Below are positions 1 through 11,700 of a DNA stretch of 64,000 nucleotides, in pieces. The position numbers were made by a program, and so were the translations under genes. This DNA is from Euborellia annulipes (lineage: Eukaryota > Arthropoda > Insecta > Dermaptera > Anisolabididae). How positions within the stretch are numbered: position 1 is the stretch's first letter; each line of letters opens with the position of its first letter. The stretch is from the NCBI GenBank assembly GCA_023213315.1, contig JAKCPI010004325.1, positions 62,001 through 126,000 of the forward strand. The letters run 5' to 3'. Under the pieces are notes generated by a model, which was given only the letters and a program-made list of their open reading frames with translations, did not search any database and had not been told where the DNA came from.

Positions 1-134
1 ATTTTAAATTTATCGAGAGCGAGAAAATAAAATAGGAAAGTGTTTTTCGATTCTTGTAAAATCTCTGATTTGGCGCTTGAGATAATTCACCAGGAAGGAG
101 TCGTCGATATATCAAAAATAACAAAATTACTTAC

Positions 135-3100
135 TAGTTTCTTGATCTGATTGGTTTGTGAATCAGGTGTTTTCTTTTTAGCATCAAGATTTACCTCTCT
201 GACATTTGCCCTTAAAGGTGGATATTTTTTTTTCAATGTATCCTAAAATTTTGGGGAATAGAAAAAAAATATTTGAAATTTGAAATTTTTTTCTTTTGTT
301 AAATTGAGTTGAATGAAACGAGAAACAATAAATAAAATAACATTTTTTTTAAATTTAATTAAGGTCTTTTTCGGCATCGAAGACCCCGTCCCTATTTATT
401 CAAATTGATTTGTAGCAAATTCAAATTTAAATAAATTTTGTCGCCTGAGACAGAATGCGAACCCGTGACCCTTGGTACAAAAGGCCAGCACGTTAACCTC
501 TATAGCAAAGCCCCGAGGGCTTAAAATAAAAACAAAAATTACAAAATATCTTGATAGATCGCATTTTCATTATGCTCAATCAAAATTTTTTTTTGACAAC
601 ATCAAGGGAGGTAAAAAAAAGTAAAAACCATAAACATAGAGACTCGCTGTTTTGATTAGCGATCTCTCTGTTAACTCTACCCACATAACACTGAACGTAA
701 CAGAAAGCACTTGAAACCCTGCAGCTAAAAGGCCGCATCAACATAGGCGTAACTAGGTACCCACCTGATAGCTTTAGCCTTAAGTATATGGTATAGTATA
801 TGGTAAATAGGGAAATAATTTTAATGACCGAAAAGGTAAAACGTAAAATCTGGTACTGTCATATTTAAAATTATTTCACTACTTACCATATACTATACCA
901 TATACTTAAGGCTAAAGCTATCAGGTGGGGACTTAATTGTGGCGCTCACGGTACATGTACGCTTACCGTCCCAAGCGAGAAAAATTTATTTCATTTGATT
1001 TGACTACAAATCATTTGAAATAAATAAGGATGGGGTCTAAATGGCCTTAGATGCCGAAAGAAAAAAAATATATATCATAAAATATTTAATTACTTACAGG
1101 TTTGTTGATCCGATTGATTTTGGAAACAGTTGTTTTCTTTTTATCATTGAGATTTTTATTATTGACATTTTTCTTTAAAGATGAAAAGTTTGTATTCACA
1201 TTCTTCTTAAATTTTGTGAAAGAGAAAAATAAATTTAGAATTAGAATCTTATAAAATATGTATGTATAAATAAAGAATTAGGCTAGGCCACAGGTCGGCA
1301 ATCCGCGGCTCGCGAGCCGCATACGGCACAAATTGTGTGGCTCTTGAGCCTGTCCAAAATATATATTTTAATTTTCTTGAAAGAAGTGGAAATTTCATTT
1401 ATAAAGTAAAAATATTTTTACAAAAAGAATTTTAAATGTGAGAGGTTTGAAATTGATTAGATTTATATTAAAATAAAGTACGTAATGCTCGATGCGGCTC
1501 TTGGTAAGATCTTGTAAAATTATTTACGAAAAAATAGGTTGCCGGCCAGTGGCCTAGGCATAAATGCAGTGAATGAAACTATAAACAAGATTTAATCTAA
1601 TAATGGTATAAAAAAAAAAATTATAAGATATTTATTTTTATTAAGAAATAAAGTGGCTGTTCTGTTGTATTTAAACAATAGTTGAAAGGAGCAGGCAGTC
1701 AAGAAATAAAACTTTTATATTTTGTATAAAATACTACTATCAATTAATTTTTCATGTCAAAGCATTGACATTGACTTGTTATCTATGGGATTTGCTTGAT
1801 AGATTGGATTATCGCCTTTTTAATACGAGGAGTAATCAAAAATTAAGTTACACTTCTACGATATGACATGTTAGTAAGCATTTATAGAACGGTCGACCAA
1901 CTTTTTGATTCCGGATGAACAGAAATTATCTCGAGGGCTCTAACCTTCTCTTCGTTTTGTAATCCTCGTTCACCGAGATCCTTTTTCACCTTACCGAACA
2001 TTGATAATTTTGTTGCACGCATCACAACCCCTCACAATGACCGCCAAACGTCTGAACTGCTGCAACCATTCAAGTGGGAGATATGGCAACATCAATGGGG
2101 ATGCTCACAAGAGTTACCGAAGTCAAATGGCTTTCTTGGATGCAAAAAACCTTGTCTGTTATTGTAGTGCTAGCGGAGTGTAAAATGAGCTTTCTCTGAA
2201 GAAGAAGAGCCTTCGTGTCTTCGAAATATTAGGAAATAAACTCATTTGGGAAAATAAAAAAATGTTATTTTTTGTTTTTGCCTTCCTACACCCTTGCCGA
2301 AAAATCAGCGTAGTTGAGAAGTTTCTGTCCATAATTCTCTCGGCATCACTCATTAAGCTTCAATCGATATGGCAACATCCTCCATACAGTCCAAACTTAG
2401 AGGGCTATGCGATTAATCATGTGTTCGGTAAGCTGAAAAAGCATCTGGGTGGACACCTATTCCAAAACGATGAGGTGGTGAAAGCAGCTGTCTCCATGTG
2501 GTTGCATAGCATAGCGCTGATTTCTACGTATCCGGTAAAAGTTGGTTGGCCGTTCCAAGAATTGTTTACAGACTGTTGGGGAATATGTGGAAAAGTGAAC
2601 TTACATTTTAATTCGGCCTCGTATCATTATACGCTTTCAGCTCAATAATTGGACTGAAAATGGCCGTATTTAATTAAAGCTGAAACTGTTTCCTGTATAG
2701 AGTTTTATTTCTTGTAGACTAATTACTTGGCTGCCTGCTCCTTTCATCTATTGTTTATATTTATTTTAATATAAATTATAAGGACCGTGGGCCAAAAATA
2801 AATACTTTGCGTATTTTCCGTTTTATTTGTAAATATTTCGACCCCAGTGATATGGAATCATCTACAGTACAATCAACAGATGTTTTGCAAATCGTCTTTC
2901 TTTCATCTTATATGACAAAATAGCTGAGCATTCCATGAATGCAATTTTTATAACGATTTGTAAAACATCTGTTGATTGTACTGAAGATGATGATTCCATA
3001 TCACTGGGATCGAAATATTTACAAATTAACAGACAATACGCAGAAGAATTTATTTTTGGCCGACGGTCCTTATAATTAATATTTTATTTTCCTTAAGGCC

Positions 3101-4033
3101 TTCTACAAACGGAAATAAAAAATTACCTTTATTAAACGTGAAATTTCAGGTTTAACTGGATGTTTAAGAATATCAACCAAAGCAACAACAGGTTTAAGTT
3201 TAAGTTTGTTTGGTGGTTTTTGAGAGGTTGATCTTGTCAATCGAGTACTTTTTCCTGGTATCTATAATTGAAACAGAAGACAATTTTGAAAAAATTATAG
3301 AAGAATATTTGAGTAGTTTAAGTATTAGTAGGACAGCTATGGACAACAAGAAGTAGTAGTAAAGGGGCGTAAAACCACTCTCTCGCTCAAGACCATATTT
3401 TAATGTAAACTTTCGGTCTGCAATGACCATCCTCAGTCCACAGAAAAAGAGTTTTTATGAGAAATTAACAAAAAATATGCAAATGATAAGATAAATATAT
3501 CTTTCTTAAAAAAGGCACGATACAAACTCGGCGATTTTTTAGGCCTCTCATTGATAGGCTTAGGATCTTAGAGCGTATTGCACTCTTTTCTAAAATGTTG
3601 CTCGAATTCACTTCTATTTCATCTTTGGACAAGCTCACAAGATAAGATTTTAAATCGACTTGGTATCTCAATCACAAATATCCTCGAACATAAAGTCTTT
3701 TAAGGAGTAAGACACCATGATTTAGCCTCATCGTATTTGTGGAACCTAGGAATGATTTGAGTTCACCTCACACTTTATAATCAATATTCATATCAATTTT
3801 GTTTTATTAAATTTTAAACTATATCCTAAAAATTTACCAGGGATCTTAAAATAGTCTAGTTGTCAAAACTAAATAAACTTTTTATCAAAGTATTCAAAAG
3901 AGAATATTTAAATAATGTATTGGCAAAATTATATTTAATATTAATAATATCGGATATAGTATGAGATAAAAAAAAAATAATAACAAAAACAAATGAGAAA
4001 ATTTTTTATAAAACTTACCTTGGCCCTAGCCAT
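135..4033 (-). CDS. Lysine-rich protein, 5' part of gene (runs off left edge)
   Basis: I do not recognise the family. Four exons can be read on the minus strand: 4033-4019 (starts ATG, encodes MARAK, donor GTAAGT), 3261-3127, 1205-1098 and 242-135. All junctions are phase 0 with good GT-AG sites, and the frame is open throughout; the gene continues past base 1. The product is very basic (many Lys, Asn, Ser/Thr) with no membrane segment or signal peptide, which suggests a nuclear or nucleic-acid-associated protein (inference). Exons 3 and 4 are both exactly 108 nt and align without gaps, about 13 of 36 residues identical, sharing a KKKT core; they look like a duplicated exon encoding a repeat. 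A mariner relic and a hAT MITE lie in intron 2. The gene is divergent from the ACE-like gene. The start rests on a 15-nt exon and is the least certain part. Confidence 0.5.
361..522 (-). repeat. tRNA-derived SINE, family 1
   Basis: On the minus strand it has a tRNA-like head with an A-box-like block and a B box (GGGTTCGCATTC), then a body containing AAATTTATTT, an inverted 'CAAATCAATTTG'-type motif, and an end 'GATGCCGAAAAAGACC'. The same body recurs at 930-1065, 4920-5045, 25935-26058, 35104-35215, 38010-38180, 55978-56103 and 60590-60755. Confidence 0.7.
760..930. repeat. Foldback element, long inverted repeat
   Basis: Two arms of about 65 nt (from CCACCTGATAGC at 761 to its complement ending at 929) are near-perfect reverse complements around a short spacer. 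No ORF. It directly abuts the SINE at 930. Confidence 0.8.
930..1065 (+). repeat. tRNA-derived SINE, family 1
   Basis: Plus-strand copy: tRNA-like head, CGTCCCAAGCGAG, the AAATTTATTTCATTTGATTT body and the GATGCCGAAAG tail. Confidence 0.65.
1289..1551. mobile_element. hAT-type MITE (263 bp)
   Basis: Starts CACAGGTCGGCAA and ends TTGCCGGCCAGTG (imperfect terminal inverted repeats), flanked by GGCTAGGC / GCCTAGGC (7 of 8 bases match), as expected for hAT 8-bp target duplications. Contains the palindrome GGCTCGCGAGCC. Non-coding. Confidence 0.75.
1671..2758 (+). pseudogene. mariner-like transposon with broken transposase
   Basis: Inverted ends share TAAACAATAG and GAAAGGAGCAGGCAG. Inside, on the plus strand, are mariner transposase fragments: a 'LLQPFKWEIWQH' stretch near 2060-2090 and, near 2367-2520, HPPYSPNL followed by FGKLKKHLGGHLF (the region of the third catalytic Asp in the family). 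The frame is broken several times. The sequence GATATGGCAACATC occurs at both about 2081 and 2368, bracketing about 287 nt that interrupt the transposase. Lies in intron 2 of the left-edge gene. Confidence 0.8.
2778..3110. repeat. Foldback element, family K, with hammerhead-like core
   Basis: Inverted arms of about 120 nt start AAGGACCGTGGGCC near 2782 and end with the complement near 3073; related copies are at 27620-28150, 50212-50556 and 60826-60872. The plus arm contains CTGAAGA at 2981-2987 and GAAA at 3012-3015, with TTGTA (2976) able to pair with TACAA (3020). The minus arm has the same layout but with CTGTAGA in place of CTGAAGA. See findings. Confidence 0.75.
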
Positions 4034-4509
4034 TCTTTATAACTTCTTTCTAATAGAATACAATTAATAATCAATAACAAATTAAATAAATTAAAATCAG
4101 CATAAAATGGTCCCTTGAAATTATATAACAATTTATTACCAACAATGAAATAAATATTTCTTAACAAAGAAATATGAAGATCTCAAAAGGATCTAGGAGA
4201 CACAAATGCTATTTTTCAATTCACCACTAAAGTCAAGTGAGCCAAAAAATTGATTTTAATTATTAAAATATATTACTAGAACTTTTAAAATTTTAAATCG
4301 AATTTTAAAATTTTTATTTTGAATAATTAATTATTTATAAGAAGATTTTTAAATTTTTTTTTTTCGAAAACTGCTCTATTTGAGTAATGACCAGTAATCA
4401 GCCAGTAATGGCCAACACAATGCTCAAGATATATATACTCTGTGATATAATCATTTATTCCCTGGATATAATTCTGATATGCTTAAATTTTCTATTTATA
4501 AAAGCAGTA

Positions 4510-4885
4510 GATTGTTTTTATGGCTTTTAAGTATTGCAGATTTCTCAAAAAAAATCTATTAATTTTAGTTTTATAATTAGTGCACGACAAATAGACGTGA
4601 TTAATATCCCCATAAGAAACAAAATGGGCTATTTCTCTGACCAATTCAATCTAAATAAGCTGGGATGACAGAGTGAACAATCCTCAATCTAATAATTTGT
4701 ATCAGAACCCTTCGATGTAGAGAGACCTCAGAGAACCATGGATGGGAAGAATATTTTAGGCGTGATCCTCTAGTTTTGCTGGTGTAGTCCCAAAACCTTT
4801 GCCATTCCTCATATGCATTTTTTCTAATGATGTTTCTAACGTCATTCATTAATAATTTCCCCTTGGTAAGTTGAAATTTGTGCAT
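4510..4885 (-). pseudogene. Non-LTR retrotransposon C-terminal fragment
   Basis: An ORF at 4885-4646 ends in a LIQIIRLRIVHSVIPAYL-like stretch. After a stop and frame change it continues with 'IGQRNSPFC' and 'GDINHVYLSC', the Cys/His-containing end found in ORF2 proteins of non-LTR elements. Degenerate and non-functional. Confidence 0.55.
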
Positions 4886-4919
4886 GTTTGTCAGCTATCT
4901 CATTGTGTTGTATTCCCGA

Positions 4920-5045
4920 ATCTCTATTTTATTCAAATGATTGGTAGCCAATCCAAATGAAATAAATTTTTATCCCTTGGGACGGGAAGGACTCTAGGCA
5001 CGAAGCTAATGTCTTCTCTCTGAGCCACGGTTCACGGGCGCAGAA
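4920..5045 (-). repeat. tRNA-derived SINE, family 1
   Basis: Minus-strand copy with the TTCAAATGATTGGTAGCC body and a decayed tRNA-like head (TGAGCCACGGTTCACGG in plus orientation). Lies in the region upstream of the ACE-like exons. Confidence 0.6.
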
Positions 5046-5154
5046 CATAAATTAATGACAGCTGATGACAGCAAATTATATAAATAAATATTTTGCAGCA
5101 AATTAATGCAACCTCATCTTAGGTAAATTGTTGTCTCCATTACTTCTATCAAAT

Positions 5155-5225
5155 CAGGATGGGAGTAACTAGAGAATTTGGCTAGGGGGGGGGAGCATGG
5201 GACCGGCCATCCTCTAGGGTTGAAA
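5155..5225. repeat. Half copy of a G-run MITE
   Basis: GGGAGTAACTAGAGAA, a G9 run and GGGACCGGCCATCCTC match the left half of the MITE at 43591-43733; no right end is present. Confidence 0.5.
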
Positions 5226-5711
5226 CGATACGAGTAAATACAAGTACTTACTCGATACTTTTCTTTCGATTACAAGTACTTTTGGAAACGAGTACCAAGT
5301 AGGTATCTGTCAAAAATACTCGGTGCAAGTTCGCGATGATTAGTTGGGCCTGAAGAACATTTACATTCCATTTCGTAAATTTGTACTTATTTACAATAGA
5401 AATAAGTGGAATAGTTTGTAGCACTGTATTATACTTTTTATTATTGGAGTGTTTAACAAAGAAACATATTGAAAAATTATCATTTTTGGGTAGTAAGAGC
5501 CGGGCCCCGCCTATGCAAACAGATTTAAATCTCATATTTTAATAAATGGATTTTTATAAGATAATTTTGGAACAAATTTATTAATTATACTTAAACCAAC
5601 AATAAGATTGAAACATTTATGGATTTCCAACAACTGCTTACCTAGAGTTTTTTCTTTCATTAGGTATTTATTTTAATATTGCATATAATGAAGATAATTT
5701 CTTTGTTTCAG

Positions 5712-8700
5712 CATGGTACGTTGAGATGGACCAAGAGCTTGGTGATTTGAATCGTCTAACAGCCCAGGTCGAATGGCAATTAGCAACGCAACCTGAACAA
5801 GATATTTTGGACCTCGCAGAACGTCTTGGCTCTCTCAGAGCCTCTTGGAGAAATGCTTGGTGCAAAAAGAAAATACCTTTCCAACGTAGAGCTTTTCTTC
5901 TTTGTAGAGGCCCAGCATATACACCAATGCAAGCCAGGTGTACTATTTAATTTCATTTTCATATTTTATATTTGTCCATGTATTTTATATTTAGAAAAAA
6001 TTCTTTTCCATAGGCTTTTGAGTCGGACTTTAGGAGAACTACATTCAATTTATACGAACGCTCGTTTATGTATCCCTCGAAGAAAGCATTGCTTCCCGGG
6101 TGAACCTCATCTTGAAAGAATTATGAGAGAAGTGCGAACTCCAGAAATTCTTCTCTGGGTTTGGCAAGGTTGGAGAAGGGTAGTTGGCCCTAGAGCTTTT
6201 CGCCTCTTTCCAACCTTAATTGCTCAACTAAACCAAGGAGCTCAAAATAATGGTAAAATCTCTTTATATTTGATCATTTTAGCAAATATTAAAAACCAAA
6301 AATTCAAACTAAAAGGAAGGTGTTACGTTTTAGTATCTTTCAAAAGGAAAAATAGTATTCTTCGGCTCATTAAGTTTTTTGTTGAGAGTTTTAGGGGTTT
6401 TTTTTTTTTTTTCATTTTAACAATGACTAGAATATACTAGAGAGAATTTCTTCTTTTTTGTGTGTAGATAAAAACACGTTTTTAAAATCAAATTTAATTT
6501 GGCCAGGTATATTAAAATTCCATTTATTTTTAATTAAATTTTAGTATTAGCTTTTTCTTTTAATGTATTTTTTCAGGATATACGGATATTGGAGAATGTT
6601 GGCGAGAAGAAATGGAAATTGAAAATTTGGAATTAGAAGCAAGTTCATTATTAGAAAAAATTCAACCTTTGTATCAAATGCTTCATGCTGTGACCAGATA
6701 TGCTCTTCGATTATATTATGGTTCGAATGTAGTTCCAGAAAATGGACCCATTCCTGCTCATCTCTTAGGTAATTAGGAAAATTGAATATACAGTAGTTAA
6801 GGTTATCTACGCCAATAGAGTAATTATATAAATCTGTTGAATGATGTCCATTCTAGAGAGGATATTCTAACGTGTTTTTTGACGACGAAACCGTTTGACC
6901 GACTGCATATTTATTTTTGAGTTTGAGTGAAAATGAAGAAACAAAAATGGTTTAAATAGCGATGAGAAGTGGCCATAGGCGTCATTTGGGGGGGGCATTT
7001 GCCCCCCCCAAGGGCTCTGATTTTTATAAAATTTTTATTATTCTAAATAAAATACTCCAAAAAATCCAAAGTATTCAAACTGTACAAAATTAAACAATTA
7101 ATTAAATTAAATATGTTTTGGCCAAATTTGAGTACCCATTTGTAAGTAAATTTTAAGAAAAAAAATGTTTGCCCCCCCCCCCCAAGAAAAAGTTGAAATG
7201 ACGCCACTGGAAGTGGCTGTAGACTTTAAATTGGTTATAAGAGACTAAAAAAAAATAGGACTTTTGTTTAATTTTTTTTGCTGCTTTGCCTCCTTTGAAA
7301 ATTGTTTAGAAGAAAGTGTCCTGATAAAACCCTCTCTGCTGGGGGCTTGTCTGTATAAATATGTTTTGTATTTTATATTAATGTTATATTTCTCAATCAG
7401 ATCCACGAAAGCGAGTGTGTTACCTTCGGTAATCGAAAGTTGTGTGTTGTGCGATCAGTCACACACGATTTTTTTTTGTCTAAATTCGCAAAGAATTGAT
7501 GATCGAGAGCAAATGTCAAAAAACATGTTTAACTATAATCTTTCGATTGATGCTTGTTTAGATTTGTTTTCATTTTTAGACCATTAAAATATTCAGATAA
7601 TTTTTTTTTATTCTTCAAGACATATTTAAATTAAATTAAATACAATGATAAAATATTAGACAAAATAAATTAAGTAACTGAAGCGTCTTGATTTGGATCC
7701 ATTTATCTCAATTTGTTCTCTTATTGAATTCGCTTCTTTACTAATTTGCATACACTCATTGAACAGAGACGATATGAGATTCAAATCAAATGAAATTGTC
7801 ACAAAGATAAAAGATATAGAGAAATTTTATGATAAAATAAATAAAATTAACTTTTTATTGTGTATGTTAGCTAATTTTGTTTTCTATTTCCTGTTCTTGT
7901 TTTAGGCAACATGTGGGCACAGAGTTGGGATTCGATAGCTGACATAGTTCTCTCGTTGGATCCGGAGCTACAAAAGGCAGATGCAGGTCGCGATGTGACC
8001 GAAGCAATGCGCTCTCGTAATTATTCTATTCAAGATATGGTTCGACATGCCGAAGATTATTATATCTCTCTCGGATTCGAACCCATGCCTTCTACTTTTT
8101 GGAAAGAGTCTCAATGGCAAAGACATTCGCCAAATGCCAGCTGCCACGCTTCTGCTGCCAATATGTATACAGGAAATGACTTTCGGTATTCATTTTTAAT
8201 TGAAAATTTGTTACATTTGTGATATTATAATCCAAAAGCCGAAAACACAACTAATATTTTTTTATTATTTATTTATATGCCTTTAGCTTTGTCCGCTTTT
8301 AATTAACTTTAACACTGAGCTACAAGCTACAGCCCAGGGGCACAATAAAAATTTAAATATAATAATAACCCACTCAGGGGTTCACTTCTAGGGAGTACAT
8401 GGATGGCGACCACGAGTTACCCAAGCTAAAGCTGTTGGCCTTTTTTTCCTTTTTTATATCAAGCGTCAAGCCCTGAGATGGGACGTCCCGCTTGCTTTTC
8501 TCTCGGTCTCATTTCTTTATAAATTAATTTTGCCGACCCCACATAAGGGATACAGCCAAGATAGACTAAGAAATTTAATAATAAAAGTTTAAACTCTTTT
8601 TTTAATCGATTTTCGATTCGTCGATTTTAAAATCGAAACCAAAAATTGATTGATTGAATTGATTCTACCCTTACTGCATCCCTACAGTCACTAGATCATA

Positions 8701-11700
8701 GAAGAAGAGTATCTTCACTATCTCTCTTCTACAGGTATTACCATGGTCAATGCTCTGCCGAATTAAAATCAATTATCCCACCCAATGCAACATATTCACG
8801 GAACACAAGAGAGGCATCTTCTCAGCATCCCTATGCTGTTCATATCACGACTAACAGAACAAAACAATTTCATTCTTCCTTTGTCCCCATGACCTCCCGT
8901 GATTGGAACAAGCTCCCTGCGTCTATCTTCCCCAAAACCTACAATCTTCAGACTTTCAAGTCTAACCTCAACAGGCATCTTCTCAGTTCCCGCAGTTGAG
9001 TTTCCCCTTTATGCTTCTCCTTTTGTTTTTATTTTCTTCCTGGCTGCATGTGACTATTGGTCATTATAGGTCTTCGGACCTTATGTACCCATTCGAAAAA
9101 AAAAAAAAAAAAAAAAAAATAATCGATTTTTACTTTCTCTTACCTATGTATATATGTAATATATATATAGAGAGAAAGTATTGGTTTTATGTCAAAAATT
9201 CGATGTCGAGATTTTGATGGATCTTCACGTTTTGAGGTCTCCTGAATCCAAAAAAGTGGTTTTCGCGACATGGTCTGTCTGTGGGTGGGTGGGTGTGTGT
9301 TCAATTTTAAGCATGAAGGAATTGAGCTATGAGGCTGAAATTTTATATTTAAGTTAAACACCCCCGGGACCGGAAAAATAAGCTTTTAATCAAAATCGGC
9401 CAAAGAGTACTAGTACTTTACTGATGTACTTTTTCAGTTTTTTTCGATTTTCTCAAAATTTGCTCCAACGATTTTTTTTTAAATTCAAAAATCAATTATT
9501 TTTTAGATTCTCTATAAAATGTATATTCTCATTTTGTGATTGAAATCTTCTGAAGACCACTTTACTCTTGTATTCCGTAGAAAAGATAGGAGAAATGGTT
9601 GCCATGGTATCAAAATATAAATATTTTCCCATACTTATAAATTTTACATCTTGAATTCAATTGTACCCTACTGTCGGAAACTAAATACATGTCGACACAA
9701 AAAATCTGGTGTGACAAGCACAGTACACAACTTTCGATTACCGAAGGTAAGAGAAAGTTGTGTGCTGTGCGCCAGTCACACCAGATTTTTTTTTACAAAA
9801 AATTTTGCATTGTGCCCAAAAGTTGATTTTAAGGTACCGGCAAACTGAGCAAAATCAAAAATCGACCGTCAAAAATCGATTTTTTTAAAACACTGAATCG
9901 ATTCGAGTTTGAATCGAATATCGATGCTCAAAATCGATTTTCGATTAAAATCGAAATCGAATCGAACAACCCTAGTTTGGACATTCGATCGTTGTAACTA
10001 ATTTATTTTATCTTTTTTTCCAAGATTATTACTTTGTGCCGAGGTAACAGAACAAGATTTCTATGTGGTTCACCACGAGATGGGCCACATTTATTATTAC
10101 ATGGCGTATCGTCATCTGCCTTTTATATTTCAGGTGAACTTAATTATTGGGTATTATTATTGGGCCGGCGCCCTAGGTTAAGGGTAGTCCACACGCCGCG
10201 AAAGCGTGGAGGTCCTGGTTCGACTCCAGGGGGCACAATTTTAAGCACAAACATATTTCTCAAATTTGCTATCTTAAATTGGCTAATGAACAGTCTATTT
10301 AAGGGTTGACTGAAGAAAATTCCATCTTTTTCAAACAAAGCTGTATCTAGTTATTAAATACTACTATAGAGATAAAGCTTTTACAAAACGCAATTTATAG
10401 TTGTGATGTTATATTCATAAAAGGGTAGAAAAATGAGAGACGCAGCTAAAGTTTTTCTTTATTTATTCAATTCACACAGCTGACGTTTTGGTTCCGTGTT
10501 TGAACCATCTTCAAAGCTGGCGAAAAGTCATTATGAAAGTGTCACAGTGAATTTTATACATTCTTGAACCAAACCTTTATATAATAAATAAATACACAGT
10601 ATGCGATGGCCAGGTACATAATAAAGGTCCAACAATATATAAAATTCACTGTGACACTTTCATAATGACTTTTCGCCAGCTTTGAAGATGGTTCAAACGC
10701 GGAACTGAAACGTCATTTGTGTGGATTAAATAAATAGAGAAAAACTTTAGCTCGCCCAAATAGGTTAAATTTAATTATTATCTATTCTATTACTTTTAAA
10801 AAATTTTTTTAAATCATCTTTTATTTTTTAGGATGGAGCTAATTCAGCCTTTCAAGAAGCAGTGGGAGATGCTATCTGGTACGGTGTGAGCACTCCCCAA
10901 CATATGGAAAGACTCGGACTTGTAAATGATACCTTAAATAGCCAAGGTAATCTAAGATCAATATGATTCATATGAATGCTCAAAAATGTATTTCAATGAT
11001 AAAAAATTCATTCAAAAATCAAATCTTATTTACTTGATTTACTGTTTTGCAGCTGGCGATTTAGCTTTTCTAATACGTCAAGCATTAGCAAAAATCCCTC
11101 AATTACCTTTTAGCCTTGCCATAGATCTTTGGCGTTATGAAGTATTCCGTGGAAATATTCCTCCAGAAAGGTAATTGGCCAAGTTAGAGAAGGGAGAGTT
11201 AGTTTTATACTTTCTTTGTTTTAGCTACAACGAAAAATGGTGGATTCTTCGCAAGGATCTTCAAGGAGTCGATCCACCTTTACCAAGAGTTGAGGATGAT
11301 TTTGATATTGCTAGCAAATTTCATGTTACGGACAATATTCCTTACATCAGGTATCATTAATTTTATATGAAAATTAGTCGAATTTGACCCTTAAAATAGA
11401 GTAATTGGAATATGTATTAATAGATTTATAATTAATATATAATTTTCCATTGACCTATTATTTTTATACGTGAAGAAAATAAAATTTCTTTCTCTTCTCT
11501 GCCAGATATTTCTTCAGCAATTTACTTCAAGTTCAAATATTTAAAGCCCTTTGTCAAATTTCTGTAACTGGCAAGACAGGTAATTGGCAATTACCGCTAC
11601 CCCTTCATAGATGCGATATCTACGGCAGCAAGGAAGCTGGAAAGCGACTCAGGTAGATATTTTTTAAAGTTTTATTCTTTAAGGTTTATATAACATTGAT

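Noticed and set aside
4422..4535. Short hydrophobic plus-strand frame considered as ACE signal-peptide exon
   Set aside because: Antisense to the LINE fragment and without a donor in the needed phase.
5826..6440. 204-aa plus-strand frame
   Set aside because: Out-of-frame shadow of ACE exons 1-2 joined through the intron; the in-frame exons have the ACE motifs.
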